NCBI GenBank assembly: GCA_964636945.1 | Contig: CAZWVH010000062.1 | Location: 1-17,170, forward strand | Direction of reading: 5' to 3' | Length of the DNA: 17,170 nucleotides | Source: CAZADA01 sp964636945 | Lineage (GTDB): Bacteria > Pseudomonadota > Alphaproteobacteria > Caulobacterales > Maricaulaceae | Shown: positions 1 through 8,103 of the stretch, piece by piece | How the letters are laid out: the number at the start of each line of letters is the position of its first letter | How positions within the stretch are numbered: the stretch's first letter is position 1 | Made by a program: the position numbers and the translations under genes | Notes under the pieces: model-generated | The model's database searches: none | Told to the model about the DNA's origin: nothing | What the model saw: only the letters and a program-made list of their open reading frames with translations

Positions 1-242
1 GGCGTGATGGTGGTGTCTTCAAGCTCAAGGTCGCGCCGACGCCTTTTCACATCTTCGTCCCGTTGGGGTGGTTGCAAGGCGAGGTCAGGTAGCGGTTTGG
101 GCTCCGCCAGCACGATCTCTTCGCTTTGCACGAGCATTTTCATGAAAGCAAACAATGCCAGGACCACAAACGCGGCCACAATGGCGCACACGGTCAGTTT
201 GCTCAGCCCGAACAGCGTCCGAGCCGGATTTGGGGAAGTCAT
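1..242 (-). CDS. TonB-like energy transducer, N-terminal part (runs off left edge)
   Basis: Only the first 80 codons lie in the window; the frame is open to the left edge. The start is an ATG at 242-240, preceded by GGAG with an 8-base gap. Residues 1-15 are short and polar, then one hydrophobic segment (about 16-38) can anchor the protein in the inner membrane. The rest is periplasmic in character: Pro-rich (EPKPLPDLALQPP) and then highly charged (RDEDVKRRRRDLE). A membrane anchor followed by a Pro-rich and Arg/Glu-rich linker fits TonB-type proteins, which couple ExbB/ExbD and the proton gradient to outer-membrane receptors. The diagnostic C-terminal domain is outside the window, so this is inference. 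It starts 150 bases after the infB stop on the same strand, where rbfA is often found in relatives. Another bitopic envelope protein is the main alternative. Confidence 0.55.
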   Translation of the reverse strand, partial: MTSPNPARTLFGLSKLTVCAIVAAFVVLALFAFMKMLVQSEEIVLAEPKPLPDLALQPPQRDEDVKRRRRDLELEDTTIT

Positions 243-391
243 GTTGTCCACTCCGTCATGGGGCGGAGGGGCGTCCAGGACCCACTGGAGCGCGCACGCA
301 ACCGCCCAGGTTCCACACATGACAAAATGGTAACATACCGTCGGAGGCGGTGCGACGGGAAAAGGATCGACAAAGGTCTAGGGGCCTTGGG

Positions 392-2980
392 CTAATCCAA
401 CTTGCGCTCGACCTCGAACACGGTGAAGCATTCGATCCGGTCACCTTCCTGCAGGTCGTGATATTTCTCAAAGGCCATGCCGCACTCCATACCGGAGCTC
501 ACTTCCGGCACTTCGTCTTTGAAGCGCTTGAGCGTGGACAGCTTGCCGTCGTGAATCACCACATCATCGCGCTACAGGCGCACGCCGCAGCCGCGCTTGA
601 CCACACCTTCTGTGATCTTACAGCCGGCCACTTTGCCCACTTTGGAGATGTTAAACACTTGCAAAACTTCCGCATAGCCGAGGAATTCTTCGCGTTTCTC
701 CGGCGCCAGCATGCCCTCCAAAGTAGAGCGCATGTCGTCGATCAGGTCGTAGATCACCGAATAATAGCGGATCTCTACGCCCTCTTGTTCGGCAAGATCG
801 CGGGCTTGCTTGTTGGCGCGCACATTGAACGCGATGATCGGCGCGCCGGTAGACTGGGCCAAGAGCACGTCGGATTCGTTGATCCCGCCTACAGCTTGGT
901 GGATGACCCGGGCGCGAACATCTTCATTGCCAATTTTTTCAAGCGCCTGGGTAATCGCCTCGGCTGAACCTTGCACATCGGCCTTGACCACAACCACAGC
1001 CTCTTGGACCTCGCGATCCTTCAGCTTGGCCATCATCTGCTCGAGCGACGCAGCAGCGCCTGGCGCGGCGGCGGCTTTCTGGCGTTTCTGGCGCTCGCGA
1101 TATTCGGTGATTTCGCGCGCGCGCGCCTCAGTGTCCACCACGGCAAATGCCTCGCCCGGATCGGGCGGCTCGGACAGTCCGAGTATCTCCACTGGCGTCG
1201 CCGGGCCTGCTTCTTTCAGCTGCTGGCCGCGTTCATTGACCAGGGCGCGCACCTTGCCCCAGCCGGTGCCCGCCACCACGATGTCGCCTCGGCGCAGCGT
1301 GCCGCGACCGACCAAGACCGTGGCTACCGGCCCGCGGCCGCGATCCAGCTGGCTTTCGACCACAATCCCTTCTGCTGAACGCTTAGGATTGGCCTTAAGT
1401 TCAAGGATTTCCGCCTGTAGTGAAATCGCCTCGGTCAGCTCATCAAGTCCGGTTTTTTGCAGCGCAGAAACAGGAACAGCTTGGACGTCACCGCCTAGGC
1501 TCTCCACCACAATGTCGTGCTGCAGCAGCTCTTGTGTGACGCGCTCGGCCTTTGCGTCCGGCTTGTCGATTTTGTTCACTGCGATAATGATCGGCACGCC
1601 CGCCGCCTTGGCGTGATTGATCGCCTCGATCGTTTGCGGCATCACGCCGTCGTCGGCTGCGACCACCAGGATCACAATATCAGTCACCGTTGCGCCGCGT
1701 GCGCGCATGGCCGAGAACGCCGCATGGCCCGGCGTATCCAAGAATGTGATTTGATCGCCGGTTTTGAGTTTCACCTGATAGGCGCCGATGTGCTGGGTGA
1801 TGCCGCCAGCCTCGCCAGCAACCACATCGGTGGAGCGCAGGGCGTCAAGAAGCGACGTCTTGCCGTGGTCCACATGGCCCATCACAGCCACGACTGGCGG
1901 GCGGGGGAATTTGTCCTCGTCGGAATCGTCGTCAGACAGGAAGCCTTCCTCCACGTCCGCTTCGGACACGCGTTTCACAGTGTGGCCAAATTCTTCCACC
2001 AACAGCTCTGCGGTGTCAGCGTCGAGCACGTCGACAGCGCGCACCATTTGGCCTTGCTTCATCAGATATTTGACGATGTCGGCCGCGCGCTCGGCCATGC
2101 GGTTGGCCAGCTCTTGGACGGTAATGACCTCAGGCACCACGACTTCGCGTTGGATCTTCTCGCGGGTTGTACCCGTTTCCGCGCGCCGCTGGCGTTCGCG
2201 TTCACGAGCGCGCTTGAGCGCGGCGATGGAGCGTTGACGCTCACCGTCATCGGCTTCCAAAGCGGCGGTGATGGTGAGCTTTTGGCGTCGGCGAGTCGGT
2301 TCACCCTTTTGGCGCGAGACCGCTTTGGACTCGCCACCAGCCTTGCCGCGCTTAACTCGTCCGCCCAACCCACTGAGAACGTCGTCGTCCTTGTCCCGAC
2401 GCGATCCAGGCGCATCGGTGCGCGCGCCCGGTTTTTCAGTGCGCACAACCGGTTCTTCGCCAGGCGTGACCGCCTCGGTCTTGGGTTTGGCCTTAGAGAA
2501 CTTGGTGGTTTTTTCCGTTGCGCGCCGTTTGGCTTCGGCCTCTTCCAACTGACGTTGAGCTTCCTCAGCTTCTTTGCGACGGGCCTCTTCGGCTTCGGCC
2601 CGGCGCTTTTCTTCGAGCTTGCGCAGATCGTCTTCTTCGCGCTTGCGCCGGGCTTCAGCTTCAGCCTGCTTGGCTTTCTCGCGATCAGCTTGTTGGGCTT
2701 TGGCAGCGAGGATCGCCGATTGGCGGCGCTTAAACTCTTCTTCTGAAAGACCCAGTTTCTTGGCTGCGATTTGCGCAGGCGTCAGTGTCTTTCCAGAACT
2801 TGTGTCGGCCGCTTTATCTTTACCCGGTGCGGAGCGCCGACGTTTTTTCTCAACGACCACAGGTTTCGACCGCCCATGCGAAAAGCTTTGGCGCACCGTT
2901 CCTGACGATTCACCACGCTTTAGTGTCATCGGTCTGCGTCCTGGGGACGCTGGGCGATCTGTATCTTTGGTCTCGCTCAT
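392..2980 (-). CDS. infB: Translation initiation factor IF-2, interrupted by an in-frame TAG
   Basis: IF-2 is the GTPase that places fMet-tRNA on the 30S subunit and promotes 50S joining. The N terminus (GTVRQSFSHGRSK, then KKRRRS) is the usual alphaproteobacterial start. Residues about 84-156 are a Glu/Lys/Arg-rich likely coiled coil. The G domain shows G1 GHVDHGKT (368-375), G3 DTPGH (415-419) and G4 NKID (469-472). Domains II and III and the C-terminal fMet-tRNA-binding C2 domain (from about 765) follow. After codon 802 (GCGVRL) there is a TAG at 574-572, and the same frame then continues for 59 family-like codons (RDDVVIHDGKLSTLKRFKDE to VERKLD) to a TAG at 394-392. Taken literally, translation would stop inside C2, losing its second half. 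Because the gene is essential and the tail is intact, a base error or very recent mutation is the likeliest reading. The start ATG has a weak GAGAG close upstream. Last gene of the rimP-nusA-ylxR-infB cluster. Confidence 0.95.
572..574 (-). other. In-frame amber codon inside infB
   Basis: The codons read GTG CGC CTG TAG CGC GAT GAT. Family members normally have Leu or Ile at this position (VRLLRDD or VRLIRDN), so one base change such as TTG to TAG explains it. Downstream codons keep frame and family identity up to the natural stop. TAG is used as an ordinary terminator by ylxR, gst, pnp, fabI and the desaturase gene here, which argues against a reassigned codon. Confidence 0.9.
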
Positions 2981-3100
2981 ATGCTCTCATTTCGGGCCGA
3001 CGCAGTGCGCCGGACTTGCGATCCGAATCAGCGCCATAGGCTGAGCCCGGATCGTTAAGAAGACGCTACCCTAATCGTATAATAGCGCCATGCAATGGGC

Positions 3101-3838
3101 CTAAACCGCCCAAGTCTCGGGAAAACGCGGTTTAAACCCAGCAAGGCGTTCGAATTCGTATCGAAAACGCGCCGCATGCGCGCCTCCGCGCAAACCCGCG
3201 TGCACCACGCTCGCGCGCCCGATCGCCATACCAATATCGCGCGCGCAGAAGCATCCTGCAAGGGGGGGCGGGGAGTTCGCCCGCCAAACTGGCAGTTGAC
3301 GCGCCGCATTGACCAGGCGATTGCGACCATCTTGGGCGCCGTCGCTGGCCTCGATCAACCACGCCAAGTGACCACGCGCAATCAGTTCAAGGGTTTGGTC
3401 GTGACCGGCGGCGAGATCACCCTTTCGGCGCGCCAAGCCCAGTTGAGCCAAACATCGCTGGACCAACAAGGCTTCAATGTCATTGGATAAGTGGGGCGAT
3501 ACCTTCACGGCTCGTCCGGCCGAACGGGAGAGGGCATTTTTTTTGACCGCAACGTCAACGGTCTTGCGGTCAGCGCGCAACCACACCCCGCGGCCGGGAA
3601 GCTTGGCGGCGAGATCGGGGACCGCCTGGTCATCAGGTCCAATGGCGATCCGGATCAATTTGGGCTCGGGCAACGTTTCTCGGGTGACCGCACACATGCG
3701 CTCACGGACTTTGCCGGCCAGAGTTCCTTTGCCGGCCAGAGTTCCTTTGCCGGCCAGAGTTCCTTTGCCGCCCGCAGTTCGTTCTGACCGGCCGCCCTGC
3801 GTGGATTGCGGTCGCTTCCCGCGATGCGTGGCGCTCAC
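3101..3838 (-). CDS. ylxR: YlxR/DUF448 RNA-binding protein with L7Ae-like C-terminal domain
   Basis: The GTG start overlaps the nusA stop in a GTGA quartet, implying translational coupling. The protein is 245 residues. Residues about 45-110 form the DUF448 domain (CAVTRE, then LIRIAIGPD, VPDLAAKLPGRGVWLRADR). Residues about 120-225 match the L30e/L7Ae-like half found in the alphaproteobacterial version (LGLARRKGDLAAGHDQ, LIEASDGAQDGR, DIGMAIGRASVVHA, ending near RLAGFKP). The family is encoded between nusA and infB in many bacteria and binds RNA; its exact role is not settled, though links to RNase P and transcription have been proposed in other species. Unusual here is an N-terminal low-complexity segment with three perfect six-residue repeats containing GKGTLA (about 23-42), encoded by an 18-base tandem repeat. 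An A8 run lies in the coding strand at 3544-3537. The stop is TAG; 120 bases separate it from infB. Confidence 0.88.
   Translation of the reverse strand: MSATHRGKRPQSTQGGRSERTAGGKGTLAGKGTLAGKGTLAGKVRERMCAVTRETLPEPKLIRIAIGPDDQAVPDLAAKLPGRGVWLRADRKTVDVAVKKNALSRSAGRAVKVSPHLSNDIEALLVQRCLAQLGLARRKGDLAAGHDQTLELIARGHLAWLIEASDGAQDGRNRLVNAARQLPVWRANSPPPLAGCFCARDIGMAIGRASVVHAGLRGGAHAARFRYEFERLAGFKPRFPETWAV
3711..3782 (-). repeat. 18-bp tandem repeat in the 5' part of ylxR
   Basis: Three identical 18-base units occupy 3711-3728, 3729-3746 and 3747-3764 (plus-strand unit ttgccggccagagttcct). A fourth copy at 3765-3782 has four mismatches. The unit length is a multiple of three, so copy-number change would add or remove six residues (GKGTLA) without a frameshift. 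The repeat lies before the conserved DUF448 domain. Confidence 0.93.
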
Positions 3839-5670
3839 CCGCGATCCTTGCCGCCCTCGGGGTCATCGAGATCGATATATTTCTCAGCCATTTCGTCGCC
3901 GGCCTCGTCTTCGTCGCTGGTCTCAGCGGCAGGTTCGCCGTCTTCTTCGGTTTCGGCGCCAGCCAGTAGCAAGGCCTCGATCTCTTCAGCGTCCATGCCC
4001 TCCAGGCCTTCAATGCCTTCTAGCGCTTCGCCGAGTTCAGCGTCTTCCAGTTCAGATACTTCGGCGGTCTCGTCCTGGGCCGGAGCCATGGCCGCTTCAT
4101 AATCCTCTTCGGAAATCCATCCCGCCGCGAGGCGAGCGCGCATGATCAGCTCTTGAGCCGCGTCTGCGTCGATCGGCATGCCTTCGAGAATGCCGGGCTG
4201 GCGTTCACGCTGCGCGCCGTGGCCTTCATACCAACCGCGCAGATCGTCCATGGTGAGGCCCGCCAAGTCTTCCAGGGTTTTCACTGGTTCTTCGGCTTCG
4301 CCGAACTTGACCGCCATCTCGCCAGTGACGCCCTCAAAGCTTGCCAGATCATCCTCAACGCCCAGCGTTTTGCGCTTGGCGTCCAGCTCTTCGGCGATAC
4401 GCTCCAGGTGTTCGCGTGCGCGTTCCTGTAATTCTTGGGCGGTGTTTTCGCCAAAGCCCTCAATGGCGGCGATTTCGTCGGGGTCGACGAACGCCACTTC
4501 CTCCACATTCTCAAATCCCTCGGTGGCCAGGAGCTGGGCGATCATCTCGTCCACATCCAAGGCCTCAACGAATAGGCGCGTAAGTTCGGTGAACTCTTTC
4601 TGACGGCGCTCAGAATCATCAGCCTCAGTGATGATGTCGATCGACCAGCCAGTGAGTTGCGAGGCAAGACGGACATTCTGGCCACGCCGACCGATGGCGA
4701 GCGACAATTGATCGTCCGGCACCACCACTTCAATCCGATTGTCGTCTTCATCAATCACCACTTTGGCCACTTCGGCCGGCTGAAGCGCGTTCACGATGAA
4801 GGTGGCGGGGTCGGGCGACCATGGAATGATGTCAATCTTTTCGCCCGCTAATTCTGAGACCACAGCCTGAACCCGGCTGCCGCGCATACCCACGCAGGCG
4901 CCCACTGGATCGATGGAGCTGTCATTGGTGCGCACGGCGATTTTGGCGCGACTGCCCGGATCACGTGCCACGAAGGGAATCTCAATGACGCCCTCATACA
5001 CTTCCGGCACTTCTTGGGCGAATAGGGACGCCATGAATTTCGGGTGCGCCCGTGAAAGGAATATCTGTTGGCCGCGCTGTTCACGGCGCACATCCATGAT
5101 GTAGGCGCGCACGCGGTCCCCATTTTGAAAGTTCTCGCGAGGGATTGTTTCAGACCGCCGGACTACGCCCTCCGCCCGGCCGAGATCGACGATCACATTG
5201 CCGTACTCAACGCGCTTCACGATGCCGTTGATGATTTCGCCGACACGGTCTTTGAAGTCTTCGTATTGGCGATCGCGCTCCGCCTCTCGCAGGCGCTGGG
5301 TGACCACTTGCTTGCCAGCTTGGCTGACCACGCGGCCAAATTCAAACAGGGGGAGTTTCTCCGTAAACACCGTGCCGATCTCAGCATCGGAATCCAGCTT
5401 TTTCGCATCCTCAAGCAGCAATTGCGCCGATTGGTTCTCAAAGTCCTCGGGCTCGACCACGGTCACGTGCTTGGTCAGATCGACCTCGCCGGTTTGGGGG
5501 TCAATTGTCGCGATGATATCCAGGTCCGCGCCGTATTTCGCGCGCGCCGCCTTTTGGATGGCCTCTTCAATAGACTGGATGACCAGCTCTGGCGTGATGC
5601 CTTTTTCTTCGGCCACAGCCTTGGCGATTTGCACCAATTCCAGCCGGTTCGCACTGATTCCCACAGCCAT
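3835..5670 (-). CDS. nusA: Transcription termination/antitermination factor NusA
   Basis: NusA binds RNA polymerase and nascent RNA and modulates pausing, termination and rRNA antitermination. The order is standard: N-terminal polymerase-binding domain (about 1-130, NRLELVQIAKAVAEEKGI), S1 (about 139-205, GIVKRVEYGNVIVDLGRAEG), KH1 (about 233-290, GACVGMRGSRVQAV) and KH2 (about 300-350, LAIGRRGQNVRLA). A helix-rich region with HhH-like character (about 360-515) follows. The protein ends with a very acidic tail from about 530 (EELEDAELGEALEG-like runs of Glu and Asp). At 611 residues it is longer than many alphaproteobacterial NusA proteins, mainly because of this tail. The ATG lies two bases after the rimP stop, and its AGGAG site sits within the last rimP codons. 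It overlaps ylxR by four bases. Confidence 0.97.
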   Translation of the reverse strand: MAVGISANRLELVQIAKAVAEEKGITPELVIQSIEEAIQKAARAKYGADLDIIATIDPQTGEVDLTKHVTVVEPEDFENQSAQLLLEDAKKLDSDAEIGTVFTEKLPLFEFGRVVSQAGKQVVTQRLREAERDRQYEDFKDRVGEIINGIVKRVEYGNVIVDLGRAEGVVRRSETIPRENFQNGDRVRAYIMDVRREQRGQQIFLSRAHPKFMASLFAQEVPEVYEGVIEIPFVARDPGSRAKIAVRTNDSSIDPVGACVGMRGSRVQAVVSELAGEKIDIIPWSPDPATFIVNALQPAEVAKVVIDEDDNRIEVVVPDDQLSLAIGRRGQNVRLASQLTGWSIDIITEADDSERRQKEFTELTRLFVEALDVDEMIAQLLATEGFENVEEVAFVDPDEIAAIEGFGENTAQELQERAREHLERIAEELDAKRKTLGVEDDLASFEGVTGEMAVKFGEAEEPVKTLEDLAGLTMDDLRGWYEGHGAQRERQPGILEGMPIDADAAQELIMRARLAAGWISEEDYEAAMAPAQDETAEVSELEDAELGEALEGIEGLEGMDAEEIEALLLAGAETEEDGEPAAETSDEDEAGDEMAEKYIDLDDPEGGKDRG

Positions 5671-5672
5671 GT

Positions 5673-6278
5673 TTATCTCTCCTCCGCCCCAGCGTTGGTC
5701 TGATTCGCTGTCGGGTCTTCAGGTTGATCCAATTCGCGCTCGACGTCATCGCCAAGCGCGTCCGATGATTGCGCCGAGCCGCGGCGCAGGCTTTCTGCGA
5801 TCAGTTCGTCGGTGAGCACGAGGCGCGCCTCTGCAATCCAATCGAATGGGATGGACAGCGTGGCGTCCTCGTCCGGCGGGTCGAGCAGAACGGCTTCACC
5901 CTCGACACCGGCCAAAACACCTGAGAACCGCTTACGCCCTTCGACCAGTCGATCCAACTCCAGGCGCGCCTCAAAGCCCTCCCACCGCGCAAAATGCTCC
6001 AGCGCGGTCAGCGGACGATCAACGCCTGGCGAAGACACTTCCAGCTCCCAGGCGCCGTCAAACGGATCCTCCACGTCGAGGATCGCCGATATGGACCGCG
6101 ACAAATTGGCGCAGTCGTCCACGCCCATGCTCCCATCCGGGCGTTCGGCCATGATTTGCAGGCGCTTTCGACCGGAGCCCCCCATGACCCTGAGCCGCAC
6201 AATGTCAAAGCCCAGATCCTTCGATATGGGCTCAATCATCGGCAATATGCGATCTTCAAGGGGCGACTTCGTTCGCAC
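5673..6278 (-). CDS. rimP: Ribosome maturation factor RimP
   Basis: RimP assists 30S subunit maturation. The sequence shows the two-domain family pattern: N-terminal domain about 1-90 with LGFDIVRLRVMGG and the signature LEVSSPGVDRPL (79-90), then an SH3-like domain about 92-155 ending in PFDWIAEARLVLTDELI. A polar acidic tail of about 40 residues follows. The start is a GTG with GGAG five bases upstream. An in-frame ATG at codon 14 would cut into the conserved first helix, so GTG is preferred. First gene of the nusA cluster, with nusA two bases downstream. The leader upstream carries a candidate promoter and attenuator. Confidence 0.95.
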   Translation of the reverse strand: MRTKSPLEDRILPMIEPISKDLGFDIVRLRVMGGSGRKRLQIMAERPDGSMGVDDCANLSRSISAILDVEDPFDGAWELEVSSPGVDRPLTALEHFARWEGFEARLELDRLVEGRKRFSGVLAGVEGEAVLLDPPDEDATLSIPFDWIAEARLVLTDELIAESLRRGSAQSSDALGDDVERELDQPEDPTANQTNAGAEER

Positions 6279-6305
6279 GCGGTCTCCAACACCATTTTGG
6301 CCAAT

Positions 6306-6333
6306 AAAAAAGCGGCCTCCGCCAGGAGCCCGC
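6306..6333 (-). terminator. Rho-independent terminator-like hairpin in the rimP leader
   Basis: On the minus strand the RNA would read GCGG-G-CTCC, loop TGGC, GGAG-G-CCGC, then six U. This is a stem of 4 + 4 pairs around one G/G mismatch, followed directly by the U run at 6311-6306. It could end the upstream rhtA transcript. It also lies between a promoter-like element (6372-6400) and the rimP GTG at 6278, so it could act as an attenuator. A second perfect hairpin (GGCGC, TGAT, GCGCC) is just upstream at 6340-6353. Confidence 0.75.
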
Positions 6334-6371
6334 CTCTCCGGCGCATCAGCGCCAAACAGCGATTTCTTATT

Positions 6372-6400
6372 TATGTACGCCCTTTGTACGCCATGCGCAA
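6372..6400 (-). promoter_or_regulatory. Candidate sigma-70-type promoter for rimP-nusA-ylxR-infB
   Basis: Minus-strand TTGCGC (6400-6395) and TACATA (6377-6372) are separated by 17 bases. Each hexamer matches the consensus only partly. If used, the start point would be near 6365, giving a leader of about 87 bases containing the two hairpins described nearby. Sequence pattern only. Confidence 0.4.
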
Positions 6401-6428
6401 GGCTTTGGCAGACATAAGGAACGTCTCG

Positions 6429-7391
6429 TCAGTGGAGCGCCGAGATGTCGCCGGCTTCAGCTGCGCCCGCATGCTTGCTCGATTGGGCCGATGTTGACTG
6501 TGAGAGGGCGCTCGTTTGGCCCTTGGCTCGCTTATCCTTTGGGCGCACGGAGCCGGTCACGCCGGCCGATGCGAAAATGATCAGCCCAATCGCGAGCCAT
6601 TGCAGCCCGGTCAATTGTTCATGAAGCACCACCCAACCAAACGCCGCGGCGATGGCGGGTTCGCCGCTCAACAGCACGCCGAACACGCGTTTGGGCATCC
6701 GGGTCAGGGCGAACATTTCAAGCGAATAGGGCAGCGCCGTGGATAGCACTGCGACCGCGATCGCGACGGGAATAAGTCCGAGGGCGAACAGGCTGGGGCC
6801 AATGGTGGCGACGCCTATGGGCGCGACTAAGACGGCGGCGACACAGGCGCCAAAGGCCACCGCGGCGCCGCCATGGTCGATGCCGGCCCGTTGGCCGAAC
6901 ACAATGTATGCGGCCCAAAAGCCGCCAGCGATCAGCGCGAACACGGCGCCGCGCAGATCCACGCCATTGGAAATCTCACCAAACGGCAGCAGCAATGCCA
7001 GGCCCGCAAGGGCAAATGCGATCCAGACAAAGTCCACCAGCCTGCGCGATGCAAACACCGCCACAGCCAAAGGCCCTGTGAACTCCAGGGCGACGGCCAG
7101 GCCCAGGGGAATGGTTTCGATCGACAGGTAAAAAGCCGCGTTCATCCCGCCAAGCGCTGCGCCATAAAGCACAAGCGCGGGCGCGTTGGCGCGGTTAATC
7201 CTCATGCGCCAGACACGGAATGCGATCGCCAAGATCAGCGCGCCAAACACGAGCCGGAGTGACGCGGCCCCCAATCCGCCAACCACGGGAAACAGAGATT
7301 TCGCCAAAGACGCGCCGCCCTGAATTGACGCCATCGCGATCATAACGGCCAGTACCGGGGCCAGCGATGAAGCAAGGAAACGGCTTGGCAT
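6429..7391 (-). CDS. rhtA: RhtA-type threonine/homoserine exporter (EamA/DMT superfamily)
   Basis: Inner-membrane exporter of the drug/metabolite transporter superfamily. Several stretches match E. coli RhtA closely as I recall it: ASIQGGASLAKSLFP near residue 21, GGMNAAFYLSIETIPLG, ALEFTGPLAVA, and STALPYSLEM. About ten hydrophobic segments fit two EamA repeats. In E. coli RhtA exports threonine and homoserine; substrate here is inferred from similarity. At 320 residues it is about 25 longer than the E. coli protein because of a polar Lys/Ser/Ala-rich tail after the last membrane segment. The ATG at 7391 has GGAG a short distance upstream. It is divergent from the GST gene, with 90 bases between the two start codons. 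A terminator-like hairpin lies about 95 bases after its stop. Confidence 0.88.
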   Translation of the reverse strand: MPSRFLASSLAPVLAVMIAMASIQGGASLAKSLFPVVGGLGAASLRLVFGALILAIAFRVWRMRINRANAPALVLYGAALGGMNAAFYLSIETIPLGLAVALEFTGPLAVAVFASRRLVDFVWIAFALAGLALLLPFGEISNGVDLRGAVFALIAGGFWAAYIVFGQRAGIDHGGAAVAFGACVAAVLVAPIGVATIGPSLFALGLIPVAIAVAVLSTALPYSLEMFALTRMPKRVFGVLLSGEPAIAAAFGWVVLHEQLTGLQWLAIGLIIFASAGVTGSVRPKDKRAKGQTSALSQSTSAQSSKHAGAAEAGDISALH

Positions 7392-7481
7392 GCGGACTCC
7401 AATGACTCAGGGTGAGCGGCGCATGGGGAAGGGCGCGCCCAGTCCTCTACGCGTTGAGTGTTCCAGACAAAAGGGGAAGAC

Positions 7482-8090
7482 ATGCGTTTATTTGTGTCGC
7501 TGACATCACCATACGCCCGAGCTTGCCGCGCCGTGGTGATCGAGAAGGAATTGGGCGAGACCATCAGGGAAGTGGTGGTCAATCCGTTCGATGATCCGGC
7601 CGAATTGCTCAGCGTGAGCCCTGCCGGCACAGTGCCTGCATTGGCGCGCGATGATGGCGGGCCGTCGATCGCTGACAGTCGGCTGATCAGCGCATGGCTC
7701 GATCATTTGCCCTCAAGCGCGCCGCCGCTATTGCCCGAGGGTGGACCAGAGCGCTTGAATGCGCGGATCGGAGAATCTCTGGCGCAGACGCTGTTGGATA
7801 AGTCGGTGGCCATGGTGTTGGAAAAGCGCCGTCCACCCGAACGACTGCACCAACCCTATCTCGATCGCTGGCGCGCCCAAGCCCTGCGAATTGTCGCCGC
7901 GCTGCAGAACCACATGGGCGATCCCCAAGACCCGTCAAAGCTTTCCACCATCACCATGGCGTGCGCGCTCGGCCATTTGGATTTTCGCCATGCAGAGTTG
8001 GGGTGGCGCGAGCAATATCCTCAACTTGCCACATGGCTGGACGCCTTCGCGCAGCGGCCCAGTCTCGCAACGACGGCGCCGAAAGATTAG
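7482..8090 (+). CDS. Glutathione S-transferase family protein
   Basis: A 202-residue protein with an N-terminal thioredoxin-like domain (about 1-75): LTSPYARACRAVVIEKEL, SPAGTVPAL with the cis-Pro region (46-54), and ADSRLIS (64-70), where GSTs contact the glutathione gamma-glutamyl group. An all-helical C-terminal domain follows (about 88-195). The class is not clear; a Ser or Thr near position 7-9 may be the catalytic residue. The ATG at 7482 is chosen over an upstream GTG (7458) because AGGGGA sits four bases before it and the fold starts directly at MRLFVS. The substrate is unknown. It is followed 13 bases later by the methyltransferase-family gene, so the two are probably cotranscribed. 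Confidence 0.85.
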   Translation: MRLFVSLTSPYARACRAVVIEKELGETIREVVVNPFDDPAELLSVSPAGTVPALARDDGGPSIADSRLISAWLDHLPSSAPPLLPEGGPERLNARIGESLAQTLLDKSVAMVLEKRRPPERLHQPYLDRWRAQALRIVAALQNHMGDPQDPSKLSTITMACALGHLDFRHAELGWREQYPQLATWLDAFAQRPSLATTAPKD

Positions 8091-8103
8091 GTAGGGTCTG
8101 TTC

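Noticed and set aside
572..574. TAG as a reassigned or specially recoded codon (pyrrolysine-like or alternative code)
   Set aside because: ylxR, gst, pnp, fabI and the desaturase gene all terminate normally at TAG, and no recoding element is visible next to the codon.
350..2746. Long plus-strand open frames (350-967, 810-1616, 1517-2746) opposite infB
   Set aside because: They are antisense to a clear infB, have odd composition (His-, Phe- or Ser/Thr-rich) and no family features; they follow from the high GC of the coding strand.
3079..3105. Possible internal promoter for infB (TATTAT with TTTAGG on the minus strand)
   Set aside because: The -10-like box is good, but spacing is only 15 bases and the -35 match is poor; not enough to list.
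5068..5815. Plus-strand frames opposite nusA and rimP
   Set aside because: Same reason: shadows of strongly supported genes, with no ribosome binding site or recognisable domain.
7458..7481. Upstream GTG start for the GST gene
   Set aside because: The ATG at 7482 has the better-spaced AGGGGA site and begins directly at the thioredoxin-like fold.
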